Shown: positions 1-7,606 of the stretch, piece by piece | Layout: the number at the start of each line of letters is the position of its first letter | How positions within the stretch are numbered: the stretch's first letter is position 1 | DNA from: Steroidobacteraceae bacterium | Lineage (GTDB): Bacteria; Pseudomonadota; Gammaproteobacteria; Steroidobacterales; Steroidobacteraceae | Assembly (NCBI GenBank): GCA_025927665.1 | Contig: JAICKZ010000009.1 | Location: forward strand, 1-20,759 | DNA length: 20,759 nt | Reading direction: 5' to 3' | Notes under the pieces: generated by a model | Told to the model about the DNA's origin: nothing | Databases searched by the model: none | What the model saw: only the letters and a program-made list of their open reading frames with translations | Position numbers and translations under genes: made by a program

Positions 1-44
1 GGCAATCAGGGGTGAGCAATTCAAAAGCATCCGTCAAATTTTCC

Positions 45-50
45 GGAGGA
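45..50 (+). promoter_or_regulatory. Shine-Dalgarno site of glnA
   Basis: GGAGGA lies seven bases before the ATG at 58, a near-ideal ribosome site that fixes the glnA start. Only 57 bases of upstream DNA are in the window, so the NtrC and sigma-54 sites expected for glnA cannot be judged. Confidence 0.8.
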
Positions 51-57
51 GTTCTTC

Positions 58-1470
58 ATGACAAGCGGCGCTGATGTACTCAGCTTAATCAAAGAAAAGG
101 AACTGAGATATGTGGATCTACGATTCACAGATACACGTGGTAAGGAACAGCACGTAACCGTTCCTGCCAGCCAGGTCGATGCGAAATTTTTCGTCGACGG
201 CAAAATGTTCGATGGATCATCCATTGCGGGTTGGAAAGGTATTAATGAATCGGACATGATTCTGATGCCGGATGCCAGCACTGCAATCGCTGATCCATTC
301 TTCGATGATCCAACCCTGATTCTTCGTTGCGATGTGCTCGAACCTGCCACCATGCAAGGTTATGAACGCGATCCGCGTTCTATTGCCAAACGTGCTCAAG
401 CTTATTTGAAATCAACAGGCATTGCGGATGGCGCATTGTTCGGCCCTGAAAATGAATTTTTCATTTTCGACAGCGTACGTTGGAACAGCGAAATGCGTGG
501 TTGCAGCTACGAAATCGATTCTGGACAAGGTGCTTGGAACTCCAACACTGCGTTTCCTGAAGGTAACATGGGTCATCGTCCTGGTATTAAGGGTGGTTAC
601 TTCCCAGTACCACCAGTAGATGCTTATCAAAATATCCGTGGCGCAATGTGTAACATGCTCGAAGAAATGGGCATGGTCGTTGAAGTACATCACCACGAAG
701 TTGCCACCGGCGGTCAATGCGAAATTGGTGTCGGTGCAGGCGGCTTGGTTCGCAAAGCTGACGAAGTACAAATGCTCAAGTATGTGGTGCACAACGTTGC
801 TCACTTGCATGGTAAGACGGCGACTTTCATGCCTAAACCATTGGTCGGTGACAACGGTTCTGGTATGCATGTGCATCAATCATTGCAGAAAGAAGGCGTG
901 GCGTTATTTGCTGGTGACAAGTACGGCGGACTCTCCGAAACCGCGTTGTACTATATCGGCGGCATCATCAAACATGCCAAGGCCATCAACGCCTTTACTA
1001 ATGCAGGTACTAACAGCTACAAGCGTTTGGTTCCTGGCTTTGAAGCCCCAGTGATGTTGGCCTACTCAGCACGTAATCGTTCTGCTTCAATTCGTATTCC
1101 ATGGGTTGCGAATCCGAAAGCACGTCGTATTGAAGTGCGCTTCCCTGACTCCTCGGCCAATCCTTACTTTGCCTTTACCGCAATGATGATGGCCGGTTTG
1201 GATGGCATTCAGAACAAGATTCATCCCGGCGATCCTGCGGATAAAGACTTGTATGACTTGGAACCAGAAGAAGCTAAGCACATTCCACAAGTATGTCATT
1301 CACTCGATATGGCGTTGGAACATCTTGATAAAGATCGTGAGTTCCTGACTCGTGGTGGCGTGTTCACCAATGATGTCATCGATGCCTACATTGGCTTGAA
1401 GATGCAGGAAGTGACCCAGTTCCGTATGGCAACTCATCCAATTGAAATGGAGTTGTACTACAGCTGTTGA
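58..1470 (+). CDS. glnA: Glutamine synthetase type I (GlnA)
   Basis: Makes glutamine from glutamate, ammonia and ATP in the cytoplasm; it is the main entry of ammonium under nitrogen limitation. The 470 residues match the usual length of about 469 for the dodecameric GSI-beta form. An N-terminal beta-grasp region (about residues 12-97, with MFDGSSIAGW) precedes the catalytic domain, which shows GPENEFFIFD, the GGQCEIG metal-binding segment, GMHVHQSL and NPYFAF. Tyr399 in KDLYDLEPEEAK aligns with the adenylylated Tyr397 of E. coli, so activity is probably tuned by GlnE-type adenylylation (inference). The protein ends in the typical ELYYS-type tail. A hairpin follows the stop, then ntrB-ntrC, the same order as glnALG of enterics. 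Nothing is odd about the gene. Confidence 0.98.
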   Translation: MTSGADVLSLIKEKELRYVDLRFTDTRGKEQHVTVPASQVDAKFFVDGKMFDGSSIAGWKGINESDMILMPDASTAIADPFFDDPTLILRCDVLEPATMQGYERDPRSIAKRAQAYLKSTGIADGALFGPENEFFIFDSVRWNSEMRGCSYEIDSGQGAWNSNTAFPEGNMGHRPGIKGGYFPVPPVDAYQNIRGAMCNMLEEMGMVVEVHHHEVATGGQCEIGVGAGGLVRKADEVQMLKYVVHNVAHLHGKTATFMPKPLVGDNGSGMHVHQSLQKEGVALFAGDKYGGLSETALYYIGGIIKHAKAINAFTNAGTNSYKRLVPGFEAPVMLAYSARNRSASIRIPWVANPKARRIEVRFPDSSANPYFAFTAMMMAGLDGIQNKIHPGDPADKDLYDLEPEEAKHIPQVCHSLDMALEHLDKDREFLTRGGVFTNDVIDAYIGLKMQEVTQFRMATHPIEMELYYSC

Positions 1471-1479
1471 TGTTTGAAG

Positions 1480-1507
1480 CTGGACTGCATCCTCCGGTGC
1501 AGTCCAG
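1480..1507 (+). terminator. Hairpin between glnA and ntrB, likely terminator or attenuator
   Basis: CTGGACTGCA (1480-1489) and TGCAGTCCAG (1498-1507) form a perfect 10-bp stem with an 8-base loop, nine bases after the glnA stop. The following TTGTTACTTT is only moderately T-rich, so partial termination is plausible. In enterics a comparable terminator lets abundant glnA message coexist with low ntrBC read-through; that role here is inferred from position. Confidence 0.75.
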
Positions 1508-1626
1508 TTGTTACTTTGATGATGAGAATACCGATGCGTATTAGGGATTGTTCTTTGCTGATCAATGCGGAGAATCCCATTTGATTCATTCAAGCGATCT
1601 GGCTTTCAAGCTGGCAGTAAATGTTC

Positions 1627-1631
1627 AAGGA
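1627..1631 (+). promoter_or_regulatory. Shine-Dalgarno site deciding the ntrB start
   Basis: AAGGA lies eight bases before the ATG at 1640. The frame is open from an ATG at 1565, but that one has no comparable site and would add 25 residues not expected ahead of the NtrB PAS domain, so 1640 is preferred. Confidence 0.65.
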
Positions 1632-1639
1632 CGTTTTTC

Positions 1640-2743
1640 ATGTTAGCAACACCGGTACCACGACAGTTCATGACTGACCTGGCGCGCATACTTGATCACC
1701 TCAATACCAGCATCTTGCTGGTGGATCGCAATCAAACCGTGCATTACCTGAATGTTGCCGCAGAAACCCTCTTGGGGTTAAGTCGCAATCAGATAATGGG
1801 ACGATCAATGGGAGAATTGTTGCGTAATTCTGCGGAACTATCGGACATTGTGAATCGTGCGTTTGATACTTGGCAGCCTTATGCACGTCGTGAACTGAGC
1901 GTGCGACCCGTAAATGGCAGCGAAGAATTGATCATCGATTTTTCCGTATCGCCCTTTGACGATGCAGAAAGTGGTACCACAGTGTTGCTGGAAATCAGCG
2001 ATGCCACACAGCATCAACGTATTTCGCGCGAAACCGCGTTGCTTAATCAAGTTGGCGGCAGTCGCTTGATGATTCGTCAGTTGGCGCATGAAATCAAAAA
2101 TCCGTTGGGAGGTTTGCGTGGGGCCGCGCAATTACTTGAACGCCAATTAAGTGATGCGAGCATGCGTGAATATACTTCCATCATCATCAGCGAAGCGGAT
2201 CGTCTCAAGGTGCTAGTGGATTCGCTGTTAGGGCCTGGTCACACGCCACATAAAGAAATGATCAATGTCCATGAGTTGCTGCAACATGTGCGCCAACTGT
2301 TAGTGGCCGATGCACCAGAAGGAATCAGCGTCGATCGTGATTACGATCCAAGCCTACCATCGATGCGATTAGATAAAAATCAATTAATTCAAGCCATGTT
2401 GAATCTCGGTCGCAATGCGATGCAAGCGATGCAAGCGCCGGGTAAATTGATTCTACGAACGCGTGCGCTTACGGGTGTCAGTATTGGCACACGACGACAT
2501 CGATTGGTTGCCAGCGTTCAATTTGAAGATAACGGACCTGGCGTACCGGAACATCTACAAGACACTTTGTTTTATCCCTTTGTTACCGGTCGTGCAGAAG
2601 GCACCGGACTTGGCTTGGCAATTGCGCAGGATTTGGTAAGTCGTCACGGTGGGTTGATCGAATTTGAAAGCCGCCCTGGCCGAACCGTATTTACTTTATT
2701 ACTTCCATTCAACACAGATGATACAAATGTCAAAACCGCTTAA
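1640..2743 (+). CDS. glnL: Nitrogen regulation sensor histidine kinase NtrB (GlnL)
   Basis: Cytoplasmic bifunctional kinase/phosphatase of the nitrogen two-component system; in the family it phosphorylates NtrC when nitrogen is scarce and is switched to phosphatase by PII. With the start at 1640 it has 367 residues, close to the family norm of about 350. Order: PAS domain (about residues 12-120), dimerisation/phosphoacceptor helix with LAHEIKNPLGG, where His150 is the expected phosphorylation site, then an HATPase domain with N-box NLGRNAMQAM, G1 box DNGPGVP and G2 box GTGLGLAIA. No membrane segment is visible, as expected. The 3' end overlaps ntrC by 17 bases, implying coupled translation. 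Starts at 1565 or 1670 are possible but less supported. Confidence 0.96.
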   Translation: MLATPVPRQFMTDLARILDHLNTSILLVDRNQTVHYLNVAAETLLGLSRNQIMGRSMGELLRNSAELSDIVNRAFDTWQPYARRELSVRPVNGSEELIIDFSVSPFDDAESGTTVLLEISDATQHQRISRETALLNQVGGSRLMIRQLAHEIKNPLGGLRGAAQLLERQLSDASMREYTSIIISEADRLKVLVDSLLGPGHTPHKEMINVHELLQHVRQLLVADAPEGISVDRDYDPSLPSMRLDKNQLIQAMLNLGRNAMQAMQAPGKLILRTRALTGVSIGTRRHRLVASVQFEDNGPGVPEHLQDTLFYPFVTGRAEGTGLGLAIAQDLVSRHGGLIEFESRPGRTVFTLLLPFNTDDTNVKTA

Positions 2744-4130
2744 TGTTTGGTTGGTCGATGACGACGCGTCAATTCGTTGGGTGCTTGAACGTGCACTTAA
2801 GCAAGGTGGCATGGTACCCACCGCATTTGAACAAGCAGATGCGGCACTTTCAGCACTGCGACGCGGTCGGCCCGATGTGTTGATGACTGATATTCGCATG
2901 CCGGGCCGTAGTGGTTTGGAACTACTATCGATGATTCGTGATTCGCAACCCGAGTTGCCAGTGATTGTAATGACTGCACATTCTGACTTAGACAGTGCAG
3001 TCTCTGCTTATCAAGGTGGTGCATTTGAATATCTACCAAAACCATTTGATATTGATCAAGCCGTTGACTTAGTGCGCCGTGCAGCGAATCAAAAACAAAT
3101 TGTTGATGAACCCGCCGTTGAAGTCCGCCAGATACCTGAAATGCTGGGACAGGCACCGGCGATGCAAGAAGTGTTTCGTGCCATCGGGCGTTTGTCGCGA
3201 TCCAGTATGACCGTGTTGATCAATGGTGAATCGGGCACCGGCAAAGAATTGGTTGCACGTGCATTGCACCGTCACAGTCCACGCGCTGCCAATGCATTCA
3301 TCGCATTGAATACATCGGCGTTCACTGCCGATCTACTCGAGTCAGAATTGTTCGGCCATGAGAAAGGTTCATTCACCGGCGCTGACAATCAGCGTCGCGG
3401 TCGTTTTGAACAAGCGAATAACGGTACTTTATTTCTTGACGAAATTGGCGACATGTCGCCACAACTGCAAACACGTTTATTGCGTGTGTTGGCAGAAGGT
3501 GAATTTTATCGGGTAGGCGGTCAAGTCCCGGTACGTGTGGACGTACGGGTGATTGCCGCTACTCATCAAGATCTTTCTGAACGCGTTAAAAACGGTTTAT
3601 TTCGTGAAGATTTATTACATCGCTTGAATGTGATCCGTATTGAAGTCCCACCACTGCGTGCGCGTCGCGATGACATCCCTGAATTGTTGCATTCGTACTT
3701 GAGTGCCGCGGCAACTGAACTCGGCGTCGAATCAAAAGTGTTGACCAAAGAAGCCGAAATCGCGTTGGTCAGTTACGATTGGCCGGGCAACGTACGTCAA
3801 TTGGTAAATGCATGTCGTCGCTTGACGGTCACTGCACCGGGTCGTGAAATCAAAGTAGCGGATATTCCACTTGATCTCGGCGGTTCAGTCAACGCAGCGA
3901 CCTTGCAGGAAGAATGGGCGCGACAGTTAACCGCATGGGCTGACAAGCGTTTGGCGATCGGTGGTGATCCGTTATTGAATGACGCAATGCCCGAATTTGA
4001 ACGCACCTTGATTCGCGTTGCGCTACGCAAAACTGAAGGTGGTCGCCAAGAAGCGGCCAAGCTTCTCGGTTGGGGCCGAAATACTTTGACGCGTAAGTTG
4101 AAAGAATTGGGCATGGATGATGAGTGCTAA
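2727..4130 (+). CDS. glnG: Nitrogen regulator NtrC (GlnG), sigma-54 activator
   Basis: Response regulator that, once phosphorylated, activates sigma-54 promoters of nitrogen genes such as glnA. 467 residues, close to E. coli NtrC (469). Receiver domain (about 1-120) with the acidic pocket D11-D13, phosphoacceptor Asp55 in TDIRMPG, and Lys in LPKPFD. AAA+ domain with Walker A GESGTGKE (167-174), sigma-54 contact loop GSFTGA (214-219) and Walker B TLFLDEIGD. C-terminal Fis-type HTH in EAAKLLGWGRNTLTRKLKE. The loop has Ser in place of the usual Ala of GAFTGA. The start at 2727 gives the compact N-terminus typical of NtrC; an ATG at 2718 would add only three residues. It overlaps ntrB by 17 bases, and its stop is 15 bases before the cyanase start. 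Confidence 0.97.
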   Translation: MSKPLNVWLVDDDASIRWVLERALKQGGMVPTAFEQADAALSALRRGRPDVLMTDIRMPGRSGLELLSMIRDSQPELPVIVMTAHSDLDSAVSAYQGGAFEYLPKPFDIDQAVDLVRRAANQKQIVDEPAVEVRQIPEMLGQAPAMQEVFRAIGRLSRSSMTVLINGESGTGKELVARALHRHSPRAANAFIALNTSAFTADLLESELFGHEKGSFTGADNQRRGRFEQANNGTLFLDEIGDMSPQLQTRLLRVLAEGEFYRVGGQVPVRVDVRVIAATHQDLSERVKNGLFREDLLHRLNVIRIEVPPLRARRDDIPELLHSYLSAAATELGVESKVLTKEAEIALVSYDWPGNVRQLVNACRRLTVTAPGREIKVADIPLDLGGSVNAATLQEEWARQLTAWADKRLAIGGDPLLNDAMPEFERTLIRVALRKTEGGRQEAAKLLGWGRNTLTRKLKELGMDDEC

Positions 4131-4145
4131 TTGAGGAAAATATTA

Positions 4146-4578
4146 ATGAATATCACAGACGCGCTGTTGCAGCAAAGAAACGCAAAGGTTTGACCTTTGC
4201 TGAGTTAGAAAAGGTACTCGGCCGAGATGAAGTTTGATCGCAGCATTATTTTACCGCCAAGCCAGTGCCTCCCAAGAAGAAGCCGACAAACTTGCAGCGA
4301 CTTTGGATCTCACTTCTGAAGTAGCTTCAGCATTGATGGAGTATCCCATCAAAGGCTTGGGGCCCGTGGTGCCAACTGATCCGCTTATCTACCGCTGGTA
4401 TGAAATCATGCAAGTATTTGGCATGCCACTGAAAGCGATCATCACGAAAAATTTGGTGATGGCATCATGCATGAGTGCCATTGATTTCACCATGGATGTA
4501 GAAAAAGAAATTGACCCGAAAGGTGATCGCGTCAAAGTAATTTTATCGGGAAAGTTTCTGCCTTATAAGAAGTGGTAG
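4146..4578 (+). pseudogene. cynS: Cyanate hydratase (cyanase, CynS), frame broken at three sites
   Basis: Cyanase converts cyanate and bicarbonate to ammonia and CO2. All parts of a roughly 143-residue protein are present but in different frames. MNITDALLQ starts at 4146 behind a GAGG site (4133-4136). KKRKGLTFAELEKVLGRDEV follows one base out (from 4175), and LIAALFYRQASASQEEADKL follows after another one-base loss (from 4234, GTTTG where GTTTTG is expected). The next stretch has PTDPLIYRWYE, carrying the family's catalytic Arg and Glu. At 4443-4469 the conserved HEKFGDGIM is again in another frame, and a CATG duplication (4466-4473) returns to the frame of MSAIDFTMDVEKE, with the catalytic Ser, and FLPYKKW. 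An uninterrupted ORF from a TTG at 4234 (114 residues) lacks the N-terminal helical domain. Either a decaying gene or indel errors; identity is secure. Its place behind ntrC fits nitrogen scavenging. Confidence 0.88.
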
Positions 4579-5048
4579 ATCTGTTCAAATTCATCGCGCA
4601 ATTTAATTCCGCTTCTTGATACCAAGATTTGCTGCTGAGTCGTGGATACAAGGCTTACAAGTTTTGTGATGCTTTAAATCTTCAAGATGAAGTACATTAA
4701 AACTAATCTGGGTCAGATGGCATGAAATGCGTGGCGCAAGCTTTCGCTTCAACTGCGATTAATCATCGCATTGTATTCATGGCTCGCATCGATGTTGATA
4801 TGACATGCTACTTTCATGCATCGCGAAGTATACATACGAGATCCAAGGTAAACCTACTGATAAATTTGAACGAATGGTCGATCCATCGATACCACAACCG
4901 CGAATGTTCACTGCCAATCTGTCCACCAAATATAAAGCTAGCACTAAACTCCAACTCATGTTCTTTTAGTGCTGATAGACTTCACGTAACGCATCACCAA
5001 TCAAACGCGGTGATGCTCAAATTCTCGAAGTCTGATGTTGTGTAATCA
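4579..5048. other. Gene-poor spacer between cynS and glgA
   Basis: About 470 bases with no gene I can support. The plus strand has an open stretch 4722-5045 (107 codons) without a ribosome site or familiar motif. Shorter stop-free runs in the other plus frames (about 4799-4968, and one around 4620-4690 reading DLLLSRGYKAYKF) look protein-like in composition but match no family I know. The mix of partial frames would suit a decayed gene next to the broken cynS, but this is inference. A nested inverted repeat occupies the right end. Confidence 0.5.
4977..5033. repeat. Nested inverted repeat at the 3' end of glgA
   Basis: Inner arms GCATCACC (4991-4998) and GGTGATGC (5009-5016) pair perfectly around a 10-base loop. 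Outer arms AGACTTC (4977-4983) and GAAGTCT (5027-5033) also pair perfectly, separated from the inner stem by 7 and 10 unpaired bases. A further CTGATG/CATCAG pair (5032-5037 with 5047-5052) overlaps the glgA stop. No T-run follows on either strand, so it is not a textbook intrinsic terminator. It could protect or end the glgA transcript. Confidence 0.6.
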
Positions 5049-6488
5049 TCAGCCCGTTTGTTTATATAGTTCTACATACTGCAAAGCTTGCTGTTCCCAA
5101 GAAAAATTCATTGCCATACCGTTACGTATTATGCTTTGCCAAGCAATGTTGTCCTTGAACAAGTCTAGTGCGGTGTTCACCGCCCAAAGCACCGCAGGCA
5201 CATCATAATGATCAAATACAATTCCAGTACCCGATTGTCCATTCCATAACTGTACCGAATCAGCCAAGCCGCCTGTTTTACGGACAATCGGCACCGTGCC
5301 ATATTTCAAGCTGTACATCTGATTCAAACCACAAGGTTCATACAATGAAGGCATCAGAAACATATCCGCGCCTGCTTCTATCAAGTGCGCTAATGCTTCA
5401 TCGTAACCATTTTCAAAATACACTCGATCTGGAAACTGATTGGCCAATGCTGTAAAGAAACTAACATACTGCGTTTCGCCAGTCCCTAACACACACAATG
5501 CAAAATCGCGTGTGCTCAGTAATTGCGGCAAGCTATCAATCAACAAGTCGATGCCTTTTTGCATCGCAAGTCGGGATATTATGCCGATCACCGGTGTCTC
5601 CATGTCTACATGAAGCTCACTACGCGTAAGTAATGCTTGCTTACAGTGTCGTTTGCCTTGTAATGATTTAATACTGTAATGCACTGGCAAAGTATCATCA
5701 GTTTCAGGATTCCAACTGTCGTAATCCACCCCGTTTAAAATTCCAACGACGCCTCGCGCACGTTGGCGCAAGGAAACGTCCATGCCATGGCCACCTCCAG
5801 GTGTACAAATTTCCTTTGCATAGGTGGGGCTGACCGTGCTTACGCTATGCGCATGACGAATGCCTTCGCGCATCCAGTTGATGTGACCACTTGCGAGATC
5901 GGGTGAATACATGTGCGTAACAATATCACCAATACCGATATCGCCCAGCGTGTGAACACCAAACTGCCCTTGATATCCAATATTGTGAATGCTCAGTACT
6001 GAACGCGTGCTTTGGAACAAGCGATCCCAACCATAGCTCGTCTTGATCATTAGTGGCAACAATGCCGTGTGCCAGTCATTGCAATGAATGATCTCCGGAG
6101 AAAACTGCATGCGTTGACATGCTTCCAAAGCGGCACGCTGTAGCAAGATGAAACGTCGATGCTCATCTGCATCATAGGTATACAAAAAAGGTCGCGAATA
6201 CAGTTCCGGACAGTCAATCAAAAATATTTGCAGTGTGGAATCTGGCAAGGTGGTACTGAACACTGAAAATTCATAGGTAAATTGACCTAGTGTCAATGTC
6301 ACATGTTGAGCTGTTTCAACCGCCGCAATTTCATAATGCTTGTTTGTCATGACAGAATAAAGTGGCATGAAGACTCGCACTTCATGCCCTAATGCATGCA
6401 AGGCACGTGGCAATGCCGCAGCGACATCAGCCAATCCGCCTGTCTTGGCAAAGGGTGTTACTTCCGAAGCGACAAATGCTATTTTCAT
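5049..6488 (-). CDS. glgA: Glycogen synthase (GlgA, GT5 ADP-glucose type)
   Basis: Transfers glucose from ADP-glucose to the non-reducing end of alpha-1,4-glucan, building glycogen. 479 residues, matching E. coli GlgA (477). The N-terminal Rossmann domain opens with the ADP-glucose motif KTGGLAD at residues 15-21; the C-terminal domain has EPCGLNQ at 384-390, containing the family's catalytic Glu, followed by the second TGGLADSV. The ATG at 6488 gives the family-standard N-terminus MKIAFVASE, although the upstream Shine-Dalgarno is weak (A-rich). The gene stands alone, with no glgB, glgC or glgP in the window, and is divergent from the HTH-alkyltransferase gene across about 73 bases. The organism probably stores glycogen as well as PHA. 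Confidence 0.97.
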   Translation of the reverse strand: MKIAFVASEVTPFAKTGGLADVAAALPRALHALGHEVRVFMPLYSVMTNKHYEIAAVETAQHVTLTLGQFTYEFSVFSTTLPDSTLQIFLIDCPELYSRPFLYTYDADEHRRFILLQRAALEACQRMQFSPEIIHCNDWHTALLPLMIKTSYGWDRLFQSTRSVLSIHNIGYQGQFGVHTLGDIGIGDIVTHMYSPDLASGHINWMREGIRHAHSVSTVSPTYAKEICTPGGGHGMDVSLRQRARGVVGILNGVDYDSWNPETDDTLPVHYSIKSLQGKRHCKQALLTRSELHVDMETPVIGIISRLAMQKGIDLLIDSLPQLLSTRDFALCVLGTGETQYVSFFTALANQFPDRVYFENGYDEALAHLIEAGADMFLMPSLYEPCGLNQMYSLKYGTVPIVRKTGGLADSVQLWNGQSGTGIVFDHYDVPAVLWAVNTALDLFKDNIAWQSIIRNGMAMNFSWEQQALQYVELYKQTG

Positions 6489-6561
6489 AATTTTTTAAGT
6501 TTAGCAAACCCATCGCATAAATCCGGTGGTTTTTGGATTCGATTCAAGCCATGCTTGCATC

Positions 6562-7449
6562 ATGAATCATACCGACCCTCTTGAAGCATCAATGGTAACG
6601 CCCATGCTGAATGCGGCTGATTATGCGCGCATTGAGCAGGCCATTGTTTTTCTGCACACGACATTTCGTGAACAACCTTCATTGGAAACGATCGCTGCAC
6701 AAGTGGATTTAAGTCCTGCCCATTTTAATCGGCTGTTCAGTCGTTGGGCGGGCATTACACCCAAGCAATTTGTGCAGCGATTGACTTTGGATGCAGCCAA
6801 GCAACCTTTGGCCGATGCACATTCAGTGATGCGTGCCGCGTTAGATGCGGGATTATCCGGCCCCGGACGCTTGCACGATTTGTTTATCAATCTTGAAGCT
6901 ATTACACCGGGTGAGTTCAAGTCGCAAGGCGAGGGGTTAAGCTTTCGTTACGGCGTTGCTGACTCGCCGTTTGGCTTATGTTCCTTGGTATGGAATGAAC
7001 GCGGTCTAATGCAATTGGATTTCGTGGATTGCATCAGTAGCGAACAACGTTTACAAATACTCAAGCAACAATGGCCAGCAGCAGCGTGGGTACATGACGA
7101 GCTGGGTGCACAACACTATATGCGTGATGTATGGCAATGGTATCAACAGCCATCGCAATCGTTGCGTGTGTACTTACGTGGCACCAATTTTCAGTTACAA
7201 GTATGGCGTGCCTTGCTTAAGCTCGGCCATACAGGCTTTACACACTACGGTGAATTAGCAGCGCAATTGGAAAAGCCCAGTGCCGCACGTGCCATCGGTA
7301 ATGCCGTAGGCGCCAACCCCATTCCATGGCTGATTCCTTGTCATCGTGTGTTGCGTGCTAACGGTGGACTAGGTGGTTACAGCGGCGGCCTACATCGCAA
7401 GCAAGTGATATTGTCATGGGAATATGCGCGGTGTGCCATAGACGAGTAG
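6562..7449 (+). CDS. AraC-type HTH fused to O6-alkylguanine-DNA alkyltransferase (Ada C-terminal-like)
   Basis: Suicide repair enzyme that moves alkyl groups from O6-alkylguanine to its own Cys, joined to an AraC-type DNA-binding domain. From the ATG at 6562 it has 295 residues. The HTH domain covers about residues 20-110 (LETIAAQVDLSPAHFNRLFSR, then GLSGPGRLHDLF). The alkyltransferase domain follows, with NFQLQVWRALL, AARAIGNAVGANPIPWLIPC and the active-site PCHRV, in which Cys260 is the acceptor. The N-terminal zinc/phosphotriester domain that makes E. coli Ada a methylation sensor is missing, so this matches the shorter HTH-MGMT proteins common in Proteobacteria. The start is uncertain: ATGs at 6592 and 6604 are alternatives and none has a strong ribosome site. 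Its regulatory target is unknown. Confidence 0.88.
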   Translation: MNHTDPLEASMVTPMLNAADYARIEQAIVFLHTTFREQPSLETIAAQVDLSPAHFNRLFSRWAGITPKQFVQRLTLDAAKQPLADAHSVMRAALDAGLSGPGRLHDLFINLEAITPGEFKSQGEGLSFRYGVADSPFGLCSLVWNERGLMQLDFVDCISSEQRLQILKQQWPAAAWVHDELGAQHYMRDVWQWYQQPSQSLRVYLRGTNFQLQVWRALLKLGHTGFTHYGELAAQLEKPSAARAIGNAVGANPIPWLIPCHRVLRANGGLGGYSGGLHRKQVILSWEYARCAIDE

Positions 7450-7606
7450 ATTGCGTGGTTGTGCCCAGTATTGTATATCTTGATCTAAGCTATGAACGCA
7501 GCCATCCCAACTACATGAGGTATGCACTGAATAGCAAGTATGGCAACTTGCACAACATCCGTTACTATAAGCGCTAAATATTCTAACGCTTCTCCATAAA
7601 ATTCTT

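Noticed and set aside
412..879. Long open frame on the minus strand inside glnA (and similar antisense frames inside ntrC, pilQ and phaE)
   Set aside because: Lies entirely within a gene with strong family motifs on the other strand; no ribosome site or recognisable domain of its own.
1598..1620. Possible sigma-54 promoter before ntrB (TGGCTTTCAAGCTGGC)
   Set aside because: The GG-to-GC spacing is 11 rather than the required 10, and the -12 element lacks TTGC.
2415..2440. Tandem GCGATGCAA in ntrB
   Set aside because: Nine-base, in-frame repeat encoding AMQAMQA near the kinase N-box; ordinary coding sequence.
4722..5045. 107-codon plus-strand frame between cynS and glgA
   Set aside because: No Shine-Dalgarno, odd composition rich in His, Ser and Asn, and no motif; treated as chance or as part of a decayed segment.
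7535..7565. Possible sigma-70 promoter before phaE (TTGCAC and TATAAG)
   Set aside because: The spacer is only 12 bases, too short for a functional pair.
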